Assembly: GCA_950295325.1 (NCBI GenBank)
Contig: OX485805.1
Coordinates: 50,926,758-50,990,757 of the forward strand
Source of the DNA: Polytrichum commune
Taxonomy: Eukaryota > Streptophyta > Polytrichopsida > Polytrichales > Polytrichaceae
Direction: 5' to 3'
Length of the DNA stretch: 64,000 nucleotides
Made by a program: the position numbers and the translations under genes. Positions 50,831 through 61,539 of the stretch are shown here, piece after piece. Each line of letters starts with the position of its first letter. Positions within the stretch are counted from its first letter, which is position 1. Below the pieces are notes generated by a model, which had not been told where the DNA came from, did no database searches, and saw nothing but the letters and a program-made list of their open reading frames with translations.

Positions 50831-53800
50831 CTGTTTTTTCTCTACACCTTTAAGCATGTTCTCTTATGTAATCAAATACCTTTAGAAGATACTACATCAA
50901 GAATATTTCTAAGATTTATGTCATTGTTTGTATTTAGGACCAAACAATGGATGTGGAAAAATCAGTTTCTCTTTCCACGGATGATGATTCCACAAAAACC
51001 TCAACTCAAGATCGTCCATCCAAACAAGTTTATCATGATCAAGACATCTCATCAAACCTTCACAATAAGAATAAGAGAAAGAAAAAATTTACAAGAACCC
51101 CTCAATGATTTTGATTCCGATGAAGACAACGATGGTGATAATAAAACCTATCAACAGAAAGTATGGGAGCTTACGGACAAGCGAAAAGTTAATTCCACTT
51201 CAACAATTTTCTCAATCCGTGCTGGACCGAAATCTCGTTTGCGTGTACCCTTATGTCGCATGGTTCCGATGCCTATTGTGCGTCCTGCTTTGAAAGGCGA
51301 CATCACTAAATTGGAGGCTGATTTTTTCAATGGTTATCGTGATGGTGACCGTGTGTTTTATCTATCAGCTACCCACTCTAAGGGAAATTTTCAATTTGTG
51401 GATGACGAGGTTCGTGCATCTTGAAGCCCAAATTGGGCTCAAGCTAATGCGGTGTTTGAAACTGAATTAGATGCCGATCCTTCATTTACATCATACAAGA
51501 ACAAGATATTCTTCATATGGGATGGTAATCACAGATTTTTTGCTTGGAAAAGTTATATTGACCGCTTGCATACCGAAGATTACGAGCGTCATGTCTTTGT
51601 GAATTCCATCATTTTGGCGCCCGAGCTTGATGACATTCCAAGTTTGTTGACTGCTATGTACGACATCAACAAGTAATGCTCTTACTTCTTTATTTTCATT
51701 TATTTCTGGTTTGAATTTTGTTATTTGAATTATATTATCCTAAATCCATAAATTCAATATTTTTTCAGGTCAACAGAAAACTCTCACGTTTCTACCAATT
51801 TGGTGCATACTTTGTATCGGATGCAAAGTATTGGCACCATGCCTTTGACTTCTTTTAAAAAACAACTGGATCCTAGAAGTTATAAGCGATGTGAGGAGAA
51901 GTCCGTCGAAACTTGGTATTCTTTTACGCGGCCAATTTTTCTTGATTACATGTACACTGTAAGTTTTTCTAGCATTTCCTACTATGTTTTTAATATTTAT
52001 TTATCTTTCATTTACATCACATCTATATGTACTTATTAATTTTGGATTTTGTTTAATTTTTCAGCAAGAACTTGCCGAGGCTAGCGATATTGCTCTCAAC
52101 CTTTACAATGAAACCCATCCTCTTGAACGAACTTCAGAAGGAGTTTCTAAAGCAATGTCCGCAACTGTCAACAAAAAACGTGTAATGTTGTCTTCTAGTT
52201 TTACAAAACAACTAGCGATTGCTGACAACAACCTCACCCGTGCTTTTCTTGAAGAAGTTAAGCATCATTGGGGTTCATTTTCGGTGCCTGAAATGTTACA
52301 AGAGAAACTTCATCGTATTGCTGTTAGTAATGTGGATCCAGATGTCAAAGTCGGATGGCTCAAGCTTTGGAATGGCAATAGATTTGACAAAGATGCATTG
52401 CATTTCCCGAAATTACACCTCTCTGATTCTGCACTTGATGATTGGTTATCAAAGTCTACATATTGGGCACAGTTAGAGAAAACAACTATTGAAGAATTCA
52501 AAGTATTATTTCATCTCCTCTTCAATTGCCTGCAGATGTGCCTACTCTCTCCGAATATATCCAAACCTGGAAATTTGCGGCTTTCAATTCAATATTCTAT
52601 CGTGAATTCAAAAGCGGAAAAGTAAAAAAACACAACGTTTGGGATGAGCAACCGAATATTGATCTTGCTATGAAGCGTGTTCTATACAGGTACAACTTAC
52701 TTTTTACTATTTTTTGATATTTTTTCATTATATTTTACTTTTCATTTAATATTTGGCTCATAATATTTTTGTGTGTAGGTATTTCCGATATATTTTGATT
52801 CCGCACAAATGCGTTATAGGGGAACCTCGTTTTTTTCCAAATTGGCGTGACACTGGTGCGGAAGACTCATGCATGTTCACTACAGAGATTTGTTTGGATT
52901 GGTCGCTCCCACACTATGAGGATTGTGGTTGGTATCTTGATTGTCCTAAAGATGCATGTCCGTCAAGTGAGAAGACAATCCGTCAGATAAATGATGCCAA
53001 AAATGTAGATCCTCGTGATACTACAATTTTGCAAGCACAAATTGTGCAGCTTAAACTTAGAGAGCCAGAAGCAAAAGAGACAAAACGTCGTAAGAGAAAA
53101 CATGTTCCTGAAATTAAAATACAAGGTGAATCGGAAATTTCACAACATGAAGAATTGCTTGTTTTTTCCAATGATTTGGATAAGAATACACTTGGAGGCG
53201 AAAGTTCAAAATCCGGGTGCGATGTATTGGAATTTCATTACTCGAGCACCTATGACGCTATTCATCGTGCGCCAACGAATGTTTTGAGAAAATAGTTATT
53301 CATACTGAAGAACTTTCTCACGCTCTCTTTTGCTCGATCTACTGCTGTCAAGAACAAGTCTGAAGGGGTTGAAGTAGGCCCTCCTGAGTGGATACAATGG
53401 CGGGCATTTCTTGAAAATATAAGTAATCTTCATTTTGTATTTTCTGTAATGTTCTTACTGTCATTTGGATTTTATTTTGTGTCTTATATTGTGATATGTT
53501 GTGGTATTTCAGTTCAAAGACAATCGCAAATTTCATATCATGGGAAGTCCGACTCCATTTGCCGTTGACTTGGTTTTTCTGCAATTTCCGGACGGTCTTG
53601 ACTTCAACCTCTCCAATAGACCTGCTGAAATTCCTCTTTGGAATAAATATGACAATAACTGGATGGTTGCAACAATATCCTTGTGCAAGTCCATCTTGTC
53701 TGATGATGACGTCCTCATAGTATTTTCTGCTATCGATATGCAAACGAAGAAGGTTTTGAATTCAACCTTACACAACGGCAACATGAAAGTTTTTAGGACT

Positions 53801-54869
53801 TTTATTTGCCTCAATTCGTACATGGTGTTCAAGGATCCGGAGTCTCCAACGTACACCGTAAGTATAACACATCACAATTGTTTCTATTTAATTATTTTGG
53901 TGTTATTTGCATTGTATATAGTTTTAACACAATTTATATTTTTTTGTAGACTCCGGCATTTATAACTCATGTCTTGGTAAGGGATTTTACTACCACAAAA
54001 TCCACGAGACAATCAAACTCCACTTTTTTTGGCACTGGATTGAAAAGCAAAAACTTGCTTTTCAATTTTGTGGATGAAAAAAACATGCTTCTTCAAAAAT
54101 TGGGAAGATCTTGGAGGGGGCCATATAAAAAATCGCCGCATTTTTTTCAAGATCTTATTGAATTTTTTACACCATCGAATGGACGCGTTGTTGATTTGAC
54201 ATGTTCCACTGGAACTTCTATCCTAGCAACATGCGCATGTGGCAGACATCTTCTTGCATTTGAGGGTGATAATGACATGTTTGAGCACATATTGAAACCA
54301 CTTTTGGAAAAGGTTTTGAAAGAGGGGTCATCTAAGGAGAATATACAAGATCTCACAAAAGAAGATGATGACCTCTCGGATGAGGAGATGCTTGAATTTG
54401 AGTGTGAGTAAGTTTTGATACAATAAATTTTTATTCAATTCATTGGTTCATTTTTATTTCTTCACATTATTTACATGTTTCATCGATTTGATTTCAGGAA
54501 TACGATTGGAAAGAGGACATGTCTCCCGTTTTGGACACATAGACAATTCCTACGAAGTCCAAGCCGTAGCCCGCGTCTCCCATCATATGCGGAGAATGTT
54601 GCAATTGCAATGTTGAATATCGAAGATTCGGATCCAAATGAAGAATCTTGCTATAGTTCCAAAATCAATTCGCAATGCAAAGGTGCTCGAATATATATAG
54701 ATGATGAGGCAAAAGATAGTTTCATGTCTAGTGCTACTAGTGATGAATAAATATTTGGACTTCATGTTGTTTATCCTTCTCAACCCTCTTATTACTAAAA
54801 CCCTAAAATCATCATTTTTAAGGCCACAATTCCACGGTTATAGGATATTGGTGGCCCTATTACCAAAAT

Positions 54870-54935
54870 TTTCATCTTCCTCACTGCTCATAAGTTACCG
54901 CTCATCGCTCACCGCTCATAAGATAGCACTCCCCG
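54870..54935. repeat. Right terminal inverted repeat of the MULE
   Basis: GTTACCGCTCATCGCTCACC followed by GCTCATAAGATAGCACTCCCC, the inverse of the left end, immediately followed by the target duplication GAAAGGCATG. Confidence 0.88.
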
Positions 54936-55145
54936 AAAGGCATGTGTTCAAAAAGGCCGACTCCATGTTCAAATATTGATAATCATTCTGAACTCATTAG
55001 CCAACATAATTGGGGGGCATTTATGACCATTTAATGAACACAAGAATCTTCACTTTGATCAGGAATAAGATATTTATATGAGCTCTAGAAACTATGAAGA
55101 AATTGGCAACAACCTCAACTTGGATTACTAACCATCTCATACTAA

Positions 55146-55510
55146 GGGCCGGTGCACATGGGGTCCCAAGACCCAACATGGAGACAAAGTCCCAACTTTT
55201 GAGCCTTAAGAAACCCCAAAAATATGGTTCATTTTCATTAGAGTCGGATATTGATTATGTAACATGTGCAAGACTTGTGTTGAGAATTGGGTCTAGCTTT
55301 TTGCTCAACCCAACTTCTCAACACAAGTCCAAAGCCTCACCTTCAGAAAGTGTTGCCATGTAGGCATCCACGTCATACTTGGGACTTGGGACTTGGGACT
55401 CCGTGTGAAGTGGTGAGTCTCAATATCCATGCTCTCACCAATCGAGATTGCACGAAATTGACCTCAAGTGATTTGGGACTTAGGACTTGGGCCCCCATGT
55501 AAACTGGCCT
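55146..55510. mobile_element. TAA-flanked TIR element (PIF/Harbinger-like MITE), 365 bp
   Basis: The left end GGGCCGGTGCACATGGGGTC and the complement of the right end, AGGCCAGTTTACATGGGGGC, are inverted repeats of about 25 bp. TAA lies on both sides (55143-55145 and 55511-55513). The interior has GGGACTTGGGACTTGGGACT repeats and no coding capacity. Confidence 0.65.
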
Positions 55511-55567
55511 TAATGTGTGTTCCATGCCTTAGGAGAAGTAGGCTAGTAAGAGAAAGTAACCAACTAA

Positions 55568-56526
55568 GGGCTAGTTTACACTATGGATCAGGAAGTCGTC
55601 CCAAGGCGATGTAAGAGCGTCGATGGGTTGTTGAACTCGTCATGGGACCACTTTAGTTTACACCAAGGAAAAAATGGCAGAGTGGCCATGGAGATCAAGG
55701 TCCCCAAAAGACATATTTTAAGGCCTTGTTAATACACTAACATGGTTCAACAGGTTTTGCGGTGAGAGAGGCAAGAGAGGTGGTCTAGTAGGAAAAGGCA
55801 AGGGCCCATTGCAGAGAAATGTTGTTACAATACTTTTTTAATGAAATTTTTTTTGGGGGCTTTATACATATTTCTTTCCACTAGGTAAGGCTCACAATGC
55901 ACATTTTTCAACATCTTTGTGGTGTAATGAATCTTGAGAGACAAGTCCGCCCTCTATGTGCCAAGATCATATCATAGCCCATGGGACATACCATTTCTTC
56001 CATGCCCTACCCCTTAAACTTGCTCCCACATGTTTCACCAAACAATGTGGGACATCTAGAACTCAAGAATTTGAGTACACATGGTGAAGCAAGTTGCAGA
56101 TAATGCTCAATGTACAACACAAGGTACATGTCACATGTAAATTACATTGAACATGTACAAATGCCATCACTCATTTTTTTTGTAAAAATTATTGTGAGAA
56201 GATTTGCAAGCCACATCTTCAACACATTTAACAAGAAGTGAAGACAAGTAAAGCCCAAGAGAGGACAAGAGAATGAGCAAACTCGAATTTTTTTTCTTTC
56301 AAAAATGCCTTTTTTGGGCATATATTAAAAAAAATCAGCACATTCACTTTTTGGTGCATGGTCATACTTCTTGGTCCACATTTACTTTACACCTAGTGAG
56401 GGGCCCAAGGCTTTCAATTTTGAGTTTTTAAGAAGTCAGACCATGGAAGTTGAACCATGAACTCGGACCATTGAAAAAGGCCCTCTTCCATGGTCCGACT
56501 TCATGAACCTTAGTGTAAACTGGCCC
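55568..56526. mobile_element. TAA-flanked TIR element (PIF/Harbinger-like), 959 bp
   Basis: The left end GGGCTAGTTTACACTA is mirrored by TAGTGTAAACTGGCCC at the right, with TAA on both sides (55565-55567 and 56527-56529). No transposase was found, so it is non-autonomous. Confidence 0.75.
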
Positions 56527-56529
56527 TAA

Positions 56530-59500
56530 GATCCGTCTACCTTAAGCGGAGAGGGCTCAAGTGATGCATGTACTATCATGCTCTCTTGAGTGGACTTGGA
56601 GTGAGTTTGTGGAGCATTATGAAACACAAAAAAAAGAAAAAAGAAAAACATGGTAGTATAATGAGCCCAATAGAAATCGAACAACTACAACAAATGGTCC
56701 CATGTAACAAACCATAAGTTCGTTTGAGTATAATACATGCACTTGAATCGGTGGTTGTTGTTGGTTGTTCACATTATTAGGTTTGTCACTCACTTATTTT
56801 GAGATATATTGAGGTCATGTCGCTTTAGCTAGGTGTCGGTTCTTGGGTACTTTCAAATTTTGAATTACCTACCTAGCATCTTAAGTGACCGGAAATCATG
56901 TACTTGTTGAGCATCAAAAGCTCCTTTCCAAATTGCGCCGGATACGCACAAAGGGAAAAAAAAAAAGGGCATGGTAAGCTCCTAACGTATTCAGGTTGTC
57001 CAAGATATTTAACTCACAAAGATTCGAGGCAAGGAGATTTGGGAGTCAAATTTTAGCACTCAAGCAACCCACATGCAACAAGAGGAGTCGGGAGGTCTTA
57101 ATAGACCCGTCCTTGCCTAGTTCTTGTCATGATTGGTGCATTGATGCCAATAGAAAAAATCCCATTACAAAAGGACTCGCTTAGGAGGGCCGGGGTTGGG
57201 TTTTGGGATGTCAATCATGAATGTACGTATAACTTATCGCATGCTTATTGGAATAGTAGGTGATTAAGTTAGGGGGACCAATGGACTTGTGAGTTATGGC
57301 AAGTTTCTAGACACTATTTTTGTAAATGATGTCTACCTACGACTTGCTACCTACTACCTACGATTTACTTGCGTGCATGTTGGTTGAGAGCTAAAACTTG
57401 ACTTCCAATTCTCCTTGCTCCAAATCTTCGTGAACCAAAGGAACGACTTTTTGTAAAAACCAGTTGGACACCATAATGATTAAGTCACCCTCAATGCATC
57501 TTGAATAAAGTGGAAATTTTTTATTAAAAAAAATGTTATACTTTGTTTCAAGTCGTTCCATGAAAGGCTTTCCTTTCTATTCATGCAGGATTTTCTTGAG
57601 TTAAACCTTCTACCGAAAAATTCAACTCGTATTTAACAATAACAATATACAGTGTCAAATCGATGGACTTCCGAACCCAAAGCTTTGGGTCAAGACACAA
57701 CTCCTTTGTACTAGTACAATTGGTTGTCCAAGTACATTTAAATATCTCATGCAGACATGTAGTATTTGTTACAACAAAGCTTTGTAGAATACTTTTAATA
57801 TATAATATAGGTATGGACATAGGATGTTGTAGACATATTTATTGCTCCCACCTTAGAGTGCATATGTTTTTGTGCTTCAGAAGCATTGTGGATATTCTTG
57901 TGTATTTGAGGTTTGATGCAATCTCAATTATGTACGTTTGGCAAACCCAATTTTCGATCAATCAAAGAGTGGAACTTACTCACTGTCACACCACTTATCA
58001 TACTTGAAATCATACGCCCCACTACCAAATTTTTTAAAAAAAAAATTATATATAAGCACATTGCACATCATCGAGGGTGGGTCCTATCTACCCAAAAAAT
58101 CTTCACATAATTTGATATCAGTAACACCTTGAAGATATCTAGGTCAATTTGAAGGTTTAAATTTGAGCCTTGCACCATAATTAGCATTCCCTACAAACTC
58201 GAATATTTCAGCTCTTATGGAAACGTGGCCATGCTTGCTAATTACTCCAACCTAAAAACCGATGAAGTTTTACAATGCTTTTAAACAACAAAAGTGAACC
58301 TCAATCTACGGTATATGGAAGCATCTTGGAGTCATCTAGTGTGGATGGATGGCCTACCCTTTGAGTCGATTTTAAGTAACCAAAACTAAATGTCCGACTT
58401 GAGAAATGAAATAAAATACTTGAAATCAAAAGAAGAAAAAAATAACCACCCAATCATGTCTGCATGGCAGTGATGATGTGTACTTCCTTAAGAGCTGAGC
58501 TGACGGGGCGAGGTGGCGGGTGACTATTGGCCCTGACCTTTTTGATCATGCAAGGCTTGTTCCAATATAGGAAAAGGCTTTTTTGAATGGGGTTGCAAAG
58601 AGCCTTTTTCCGAGTGTTAAACTCCGTGGCGGGCCCAGCCATTAAATGCCTTGCATGTCGGATGCCATCAAAAGAGTCCCGGAGCCTTGGGCCTTTACTT
58701 TATGGTGCCTTACGATAACTTAGTGGCCGTGGAGGCTCCAATGAACTTGGAATCACGACAAGCAATAAAAATCAATTTAAAAGGATGCTCAAACTGAATG
58801 AATGATTCATGGCACACCACACGCTAACTTAACACCCCCGAGTTGAGAAGTCACTTTGGACTCAACAACTATGAGTCCTAGGGACTAGGGTTTTGTTGTT
58901 ATTATAAGTTTCTCTTAACCTTCCCTCAAAAGAAAGCACATGGCGTGCGAGAGGACCTTAGACTGCTGGGTGATAGTGAAGAGATACTCAACACCATATG
59001 GAGTGGGTGGCGGTTCGATTCTTGACCGTGAAATCTTATGTGTACTTGATGGAAAAATTAGTCAGGTGGCCACATGCCTCCTATGTTTCAAAACAAAAAG
59101 AAAAAGCACATGGACTCATTTTTGCAATGCCTTGTATCATGTTCCCGAATTCTTTTGATGTCAACAAAATGGTGCACAAATGTTCCTTATTCTATTGATA
59201 GATCATAATTTGATAATTGTTGTTAATTTCTCCTCACATGGGCTCCATCTTCATCCCACCTATATGTCGGATAACTTGTTTTAGCCAAAGTCCATATTTG
59301 AAGCCTCTAGTGGACTTGTGGACACCTCTAGCTTTGTGGAATCATCCAGCCGATGGGTTCAAGCATTAGAAGCTTGAGCATGCTAGCAATTGTGAATCAT
59401 GACCAAAGAATTTCAAATGATTGAAATTGGAGTAGAGGAAGGTGTTGTTGTAGGGGGAACTCCTTTATTGTAAGTGGACAACATCATTAACATATTCTAC

Positions 59501-59849
59501 ATGAGTCATTTGCCAACGCAAACCAAGTTCAATGCCAATATTGGTTGTGTCATGTCTCTAAAGTGGTCACATGTAAGATAAAATGTTGCCAAATTGTTTT
59601 CTCATTATAGAAATCCCACATCACAAGTTGGTCAACACCTCACAACCACATGTTGCCTCCTAATTTGCCCACCTCAGGCTCAAAATATAAAGCGTGTCAT
59701 AGCTCAGTGGATAGCACCCCTCATTATGGAAGATGGTGGGTGTAGTTTGACTTTTGTGAAGGTGACTAAGCCAAATATCATCAAGGTGACGACTACTAGG
59801 CCGCCCACACATACTACTCCGTTCACTGCCACCAGTAAGTGTGGGCGAG
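56530..59849. other. Gene-poor stretch
   Basis: No recognisable gene. TAGCTCAGTGGATAGCACC near 59700 resembles a tRNA A box, and GGTTCGATTC near 59010 resembles a B box, but neither has a convincing partner, so I do not call SINEs here. Confidence 0.4.
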
Positions 59850-60295
59850 AACCGGGGAGAGCCGGCGGTTAGTCCACATGACCTGGTGAGAAATTATCCA
59901 GTTGCAGTTCAAGACTTCAAGAGAATTTGGTACCTAAAGTTACAAAGATGCACTGGTTGAGTTTGAGAAATAACTAGGTTGAAGTTTGAGACTTCACGAT
60001 AATTTTGTGCTTTAAGTTACAAATATGAACCATCGAGTTTGAGAAATAACACGGTTCAAGTTCTAGACTTCATGATAATTTTGTACCTTAAGTTACAAAT
60101 ATGAACCGGTGAATTTGAGAAATAACCCAGTTGAACAAGACCTCACAAAACGTATCAAGTGTTCTAGAGGAATATAGAGAATATACCTCAAATTGATTAA
60201 GAAAAAACCGAAAGTTCACGCAACATGTAACCAATCGGACTTGGAAAGAATAGAATTTTAGCCCATCATGCCAAAAAACCCTCCAAGGACAATTG
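59850..60295 (+). repeat. Interspersed repeat, copy 3, with four internal ~75-bp units
   Basis: Shares GGAGAGCCGG.GGTTAGT, GTTTGAGAAATAAC, GTTGAAGTTTGAGACTTCA, AATATACCTCAAAT and CAACATGTAACC with the copies at 25781 and 30705. Here the AACCGGTTGAGTTTGAGAAA unit is tandemly repeated about four times (each ending GTACCTTAAGTTACA), whereas the other two copies hold one unit. Confidence 0.75.
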
Positions 60296-60305
60296 GTCAA
60301 ATTTG

Positions 60306-60530
60306 ATATTTAGTGTGACTTACTATTTGGATTCACAAGGTGCTATATCCTTTTACTAATGAAATAAAATTTTACCAAGTAAAGTTGTCTATGTTTTATA
60401 ATGTCCAAACTATCAATTTAACATTTGTTGGTAAAATATGAGTTGTACAGTAAATAGATATAGCATTGCGTAATTCCATAGAGTAAGCATTGCCTAAATA
60501 TAATATTCAGTGTCGTTATAGAGAGATATG
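60306..60530. mobile_element. Small TIR element (MITE-like)
   Basis: The left arm (ATATTTAGTGTGACTTACTA..GGTGCTATATCC) is mirrored imperfectly by the right arm (GGAATTACGCAATGCTATATCT and TGACACTGAATAT when read on the complement). GGAATTACGCAATGCTATA matches the left arm of the element at 11604-11817, so the two are probably the same family. Confidence 0.55.
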
Positions 60531-61246
60531 AATTCATGGCCTCTATGTAGACTCACTCATTGCAAAGGTGAAAATGTAGTGATTTATCTCACTTGAAATT
60601 ATCCAGAAGTGAGAAATTATCTCGCTCGAAATTTTCTAATAGTACGAAATCATAAAGGTGTGTGAAATTACCGATTGCAGCAGTGAACGAGCGAGTGGCA
60701 GGACCGATGCGACCAGTCGCCACCACTGCTATAAAGCTCTTTAAAAGTGCGACCTTGCTGGTGGGAGTCGCCAACTGGCCTCACCACCAGTAGGTGTGGA
60801 GAGACTATACATCACTATATTTTACTCACCCACTGTATTAAAACAATTGTACCACCAATTAAAACCCATAAACATGTGTCTTATTAAGAAAGCTAACCAA
60901 ATTAGCCTCACCTACCTTATGTCCTAGGGTTACCACACATAACTTTAGCTCAAACTCAAGCAAGACTATCAGGCCAAGGTAAAAGACTTTGAGGCTTTGC
61001 ATGTACTGAGATGGTGGAGTTTTGTTGTGAGGTTTGTCCAGTCTTTTTTGGATTGATTTTCAACTTCAAGCCAGAACTTGAACTTTTTCTTCTTAATTGC
61101 TTGACATGGTCTTCTTCTTTTTGCACTTTATACTATACCAAATAGATTGTTTGCAGCTCATTGGTTCTCAAATTTGAGTTTGTGTTTGTTTCGTAATAAC
61201 AAAAATGAATTGTCATCATTTTTGCAAATTTTCATTTATGTCCGAC

Positions 61247-61531
61247 CTCGGGGGGTTCACTCCCTCTTATATTTTGCATACTCGTGTGTTCAGGACCTAT
61301 TTATTGGGGGGCTATTTACCTTGCAGAAAAGATTATAAGGTGATTGTATATTACATGTAAAAAGCCTGAAAATATTATATATGATGATATTTTACATGTA
61401 AAAATGTTTCACTATTTTAAAATCCCCTATTTTACATGTACATTTTTTATAAAATTTATCTACAATGAATTTATTGGACCCTATTTTTTATCGCACGTTG
61501 TTCTACGATTTTCGCCAGTGAACCCCCCGAG
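61247..61531. mobile_element. 285-bp TIR element with perfect 8-bp target duplication (hAT-like MITE)
   Basis: The ends are a perfect inverted 15-mer, CTCGGGGGGTTCACT and AGTGAACCCCCCGAG. The flanks are a perfect 8-bp duplication TGTCCGAC (61239-61246 and 61532-61539). The AT-rich interior contains three TTTTACATGTA motifs. The terminus matches the 2.77-kb element at 30979-33747. Confidence 0.93.
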
Positions 61532-61539
61532 TGTCCGAC

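Larger units (their letters stand above)
48439..54750 (+). pseudogene. ParB-like domain plus beta-class N4/N6 amino-methyltransferase-like protein (copy 2), with disabling changes
   Basis: Model: exon 1 48439-48708 (basic RPKRRRRKAL, donor GTAAGT), then 50938-51672, 51769-51958, 52065-52689, 52779-53422, 53513-53857, 53950-54407 and 54498-54750; most junctions keep phase. Exon 2 gives DQTMDVEKSV.., a basic KNKRKKK patch, then a ParB-like fold: RVPLCRMVPMPIVRP, DITKLEADFFNGYRDGD, IFFIWDGNHRFFAWKSYID (G-x-H-R-x-x-A motif) and VFVNSIILAPELDD. The C-terminal half matches beta-class methyltransferases: VDLVFLQFPDG at motif IV (D-P-P-Y expected), NWMVATISLCKSILSDDDVL, RGPYKKSPHFFQDLIEF, GRVVDLTCSTGTSILAT at the SAM loop and GRHLLAFEGDNDMF. 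Breaks: frameshift near 51100, TGA 51422-51424, frameshift near 52500, TAG 53293-53295, and a phase mismatch at the 53422/53513 junction. ParB-methyltransferase fusions are known from phages and bacterial mobile elements; this one is spliced and nuclear. Confidence 0.72.
43510..54935. mobile_element. 11.4-kb Mutator-like element carrying a transposase and a ParB-like/methyltransferase gene
   Basis: The left end GAGGGAAGCTATCTTATGAG and the complement of the right end, GGGGAGTGCTATCTTATGAG, are inverted repeats extending about 50-60 bp through degenerate TGAGCGRTGAGC units and GTAAC. The flanks share the 10-bp direct repeat GAAAGGCATG (43500-43509 and 54936-54945); 9-11 bp duplications are the Mutator hallmark. 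Inside are a MULE transposase pseudogene on - (44417-48025), a ParB-like/methyltransferase gene on + (48439-54750), 13 palindromes between the coding parts, and two SINE insertions. A second, truncated copy at 20333-24600 has the same terminus and cargo, so the ParB-like gene belongs to the element and was not captured only once. Confidence 0.88.

Noticed and set aside
44417-54750. Stops in the MULE genes rescued by U-to-C RNA editing (TAG to CAG, TGA to CGA)
   Set aside because: Such editing is known in organelle transcripts of some non-seed plants, but this is nuclear transposon DNA with frameshifts as well. Decay by deamination is simpler.
58922-59725. Possible tRNA genes or SINEs (GGTTCGATTC near 59010, TAGCTCAGTGGATAGCACC near 59700)
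   Set aside because: Each has only one Pol III box and no foldable cloverleaf; kept as a note only.
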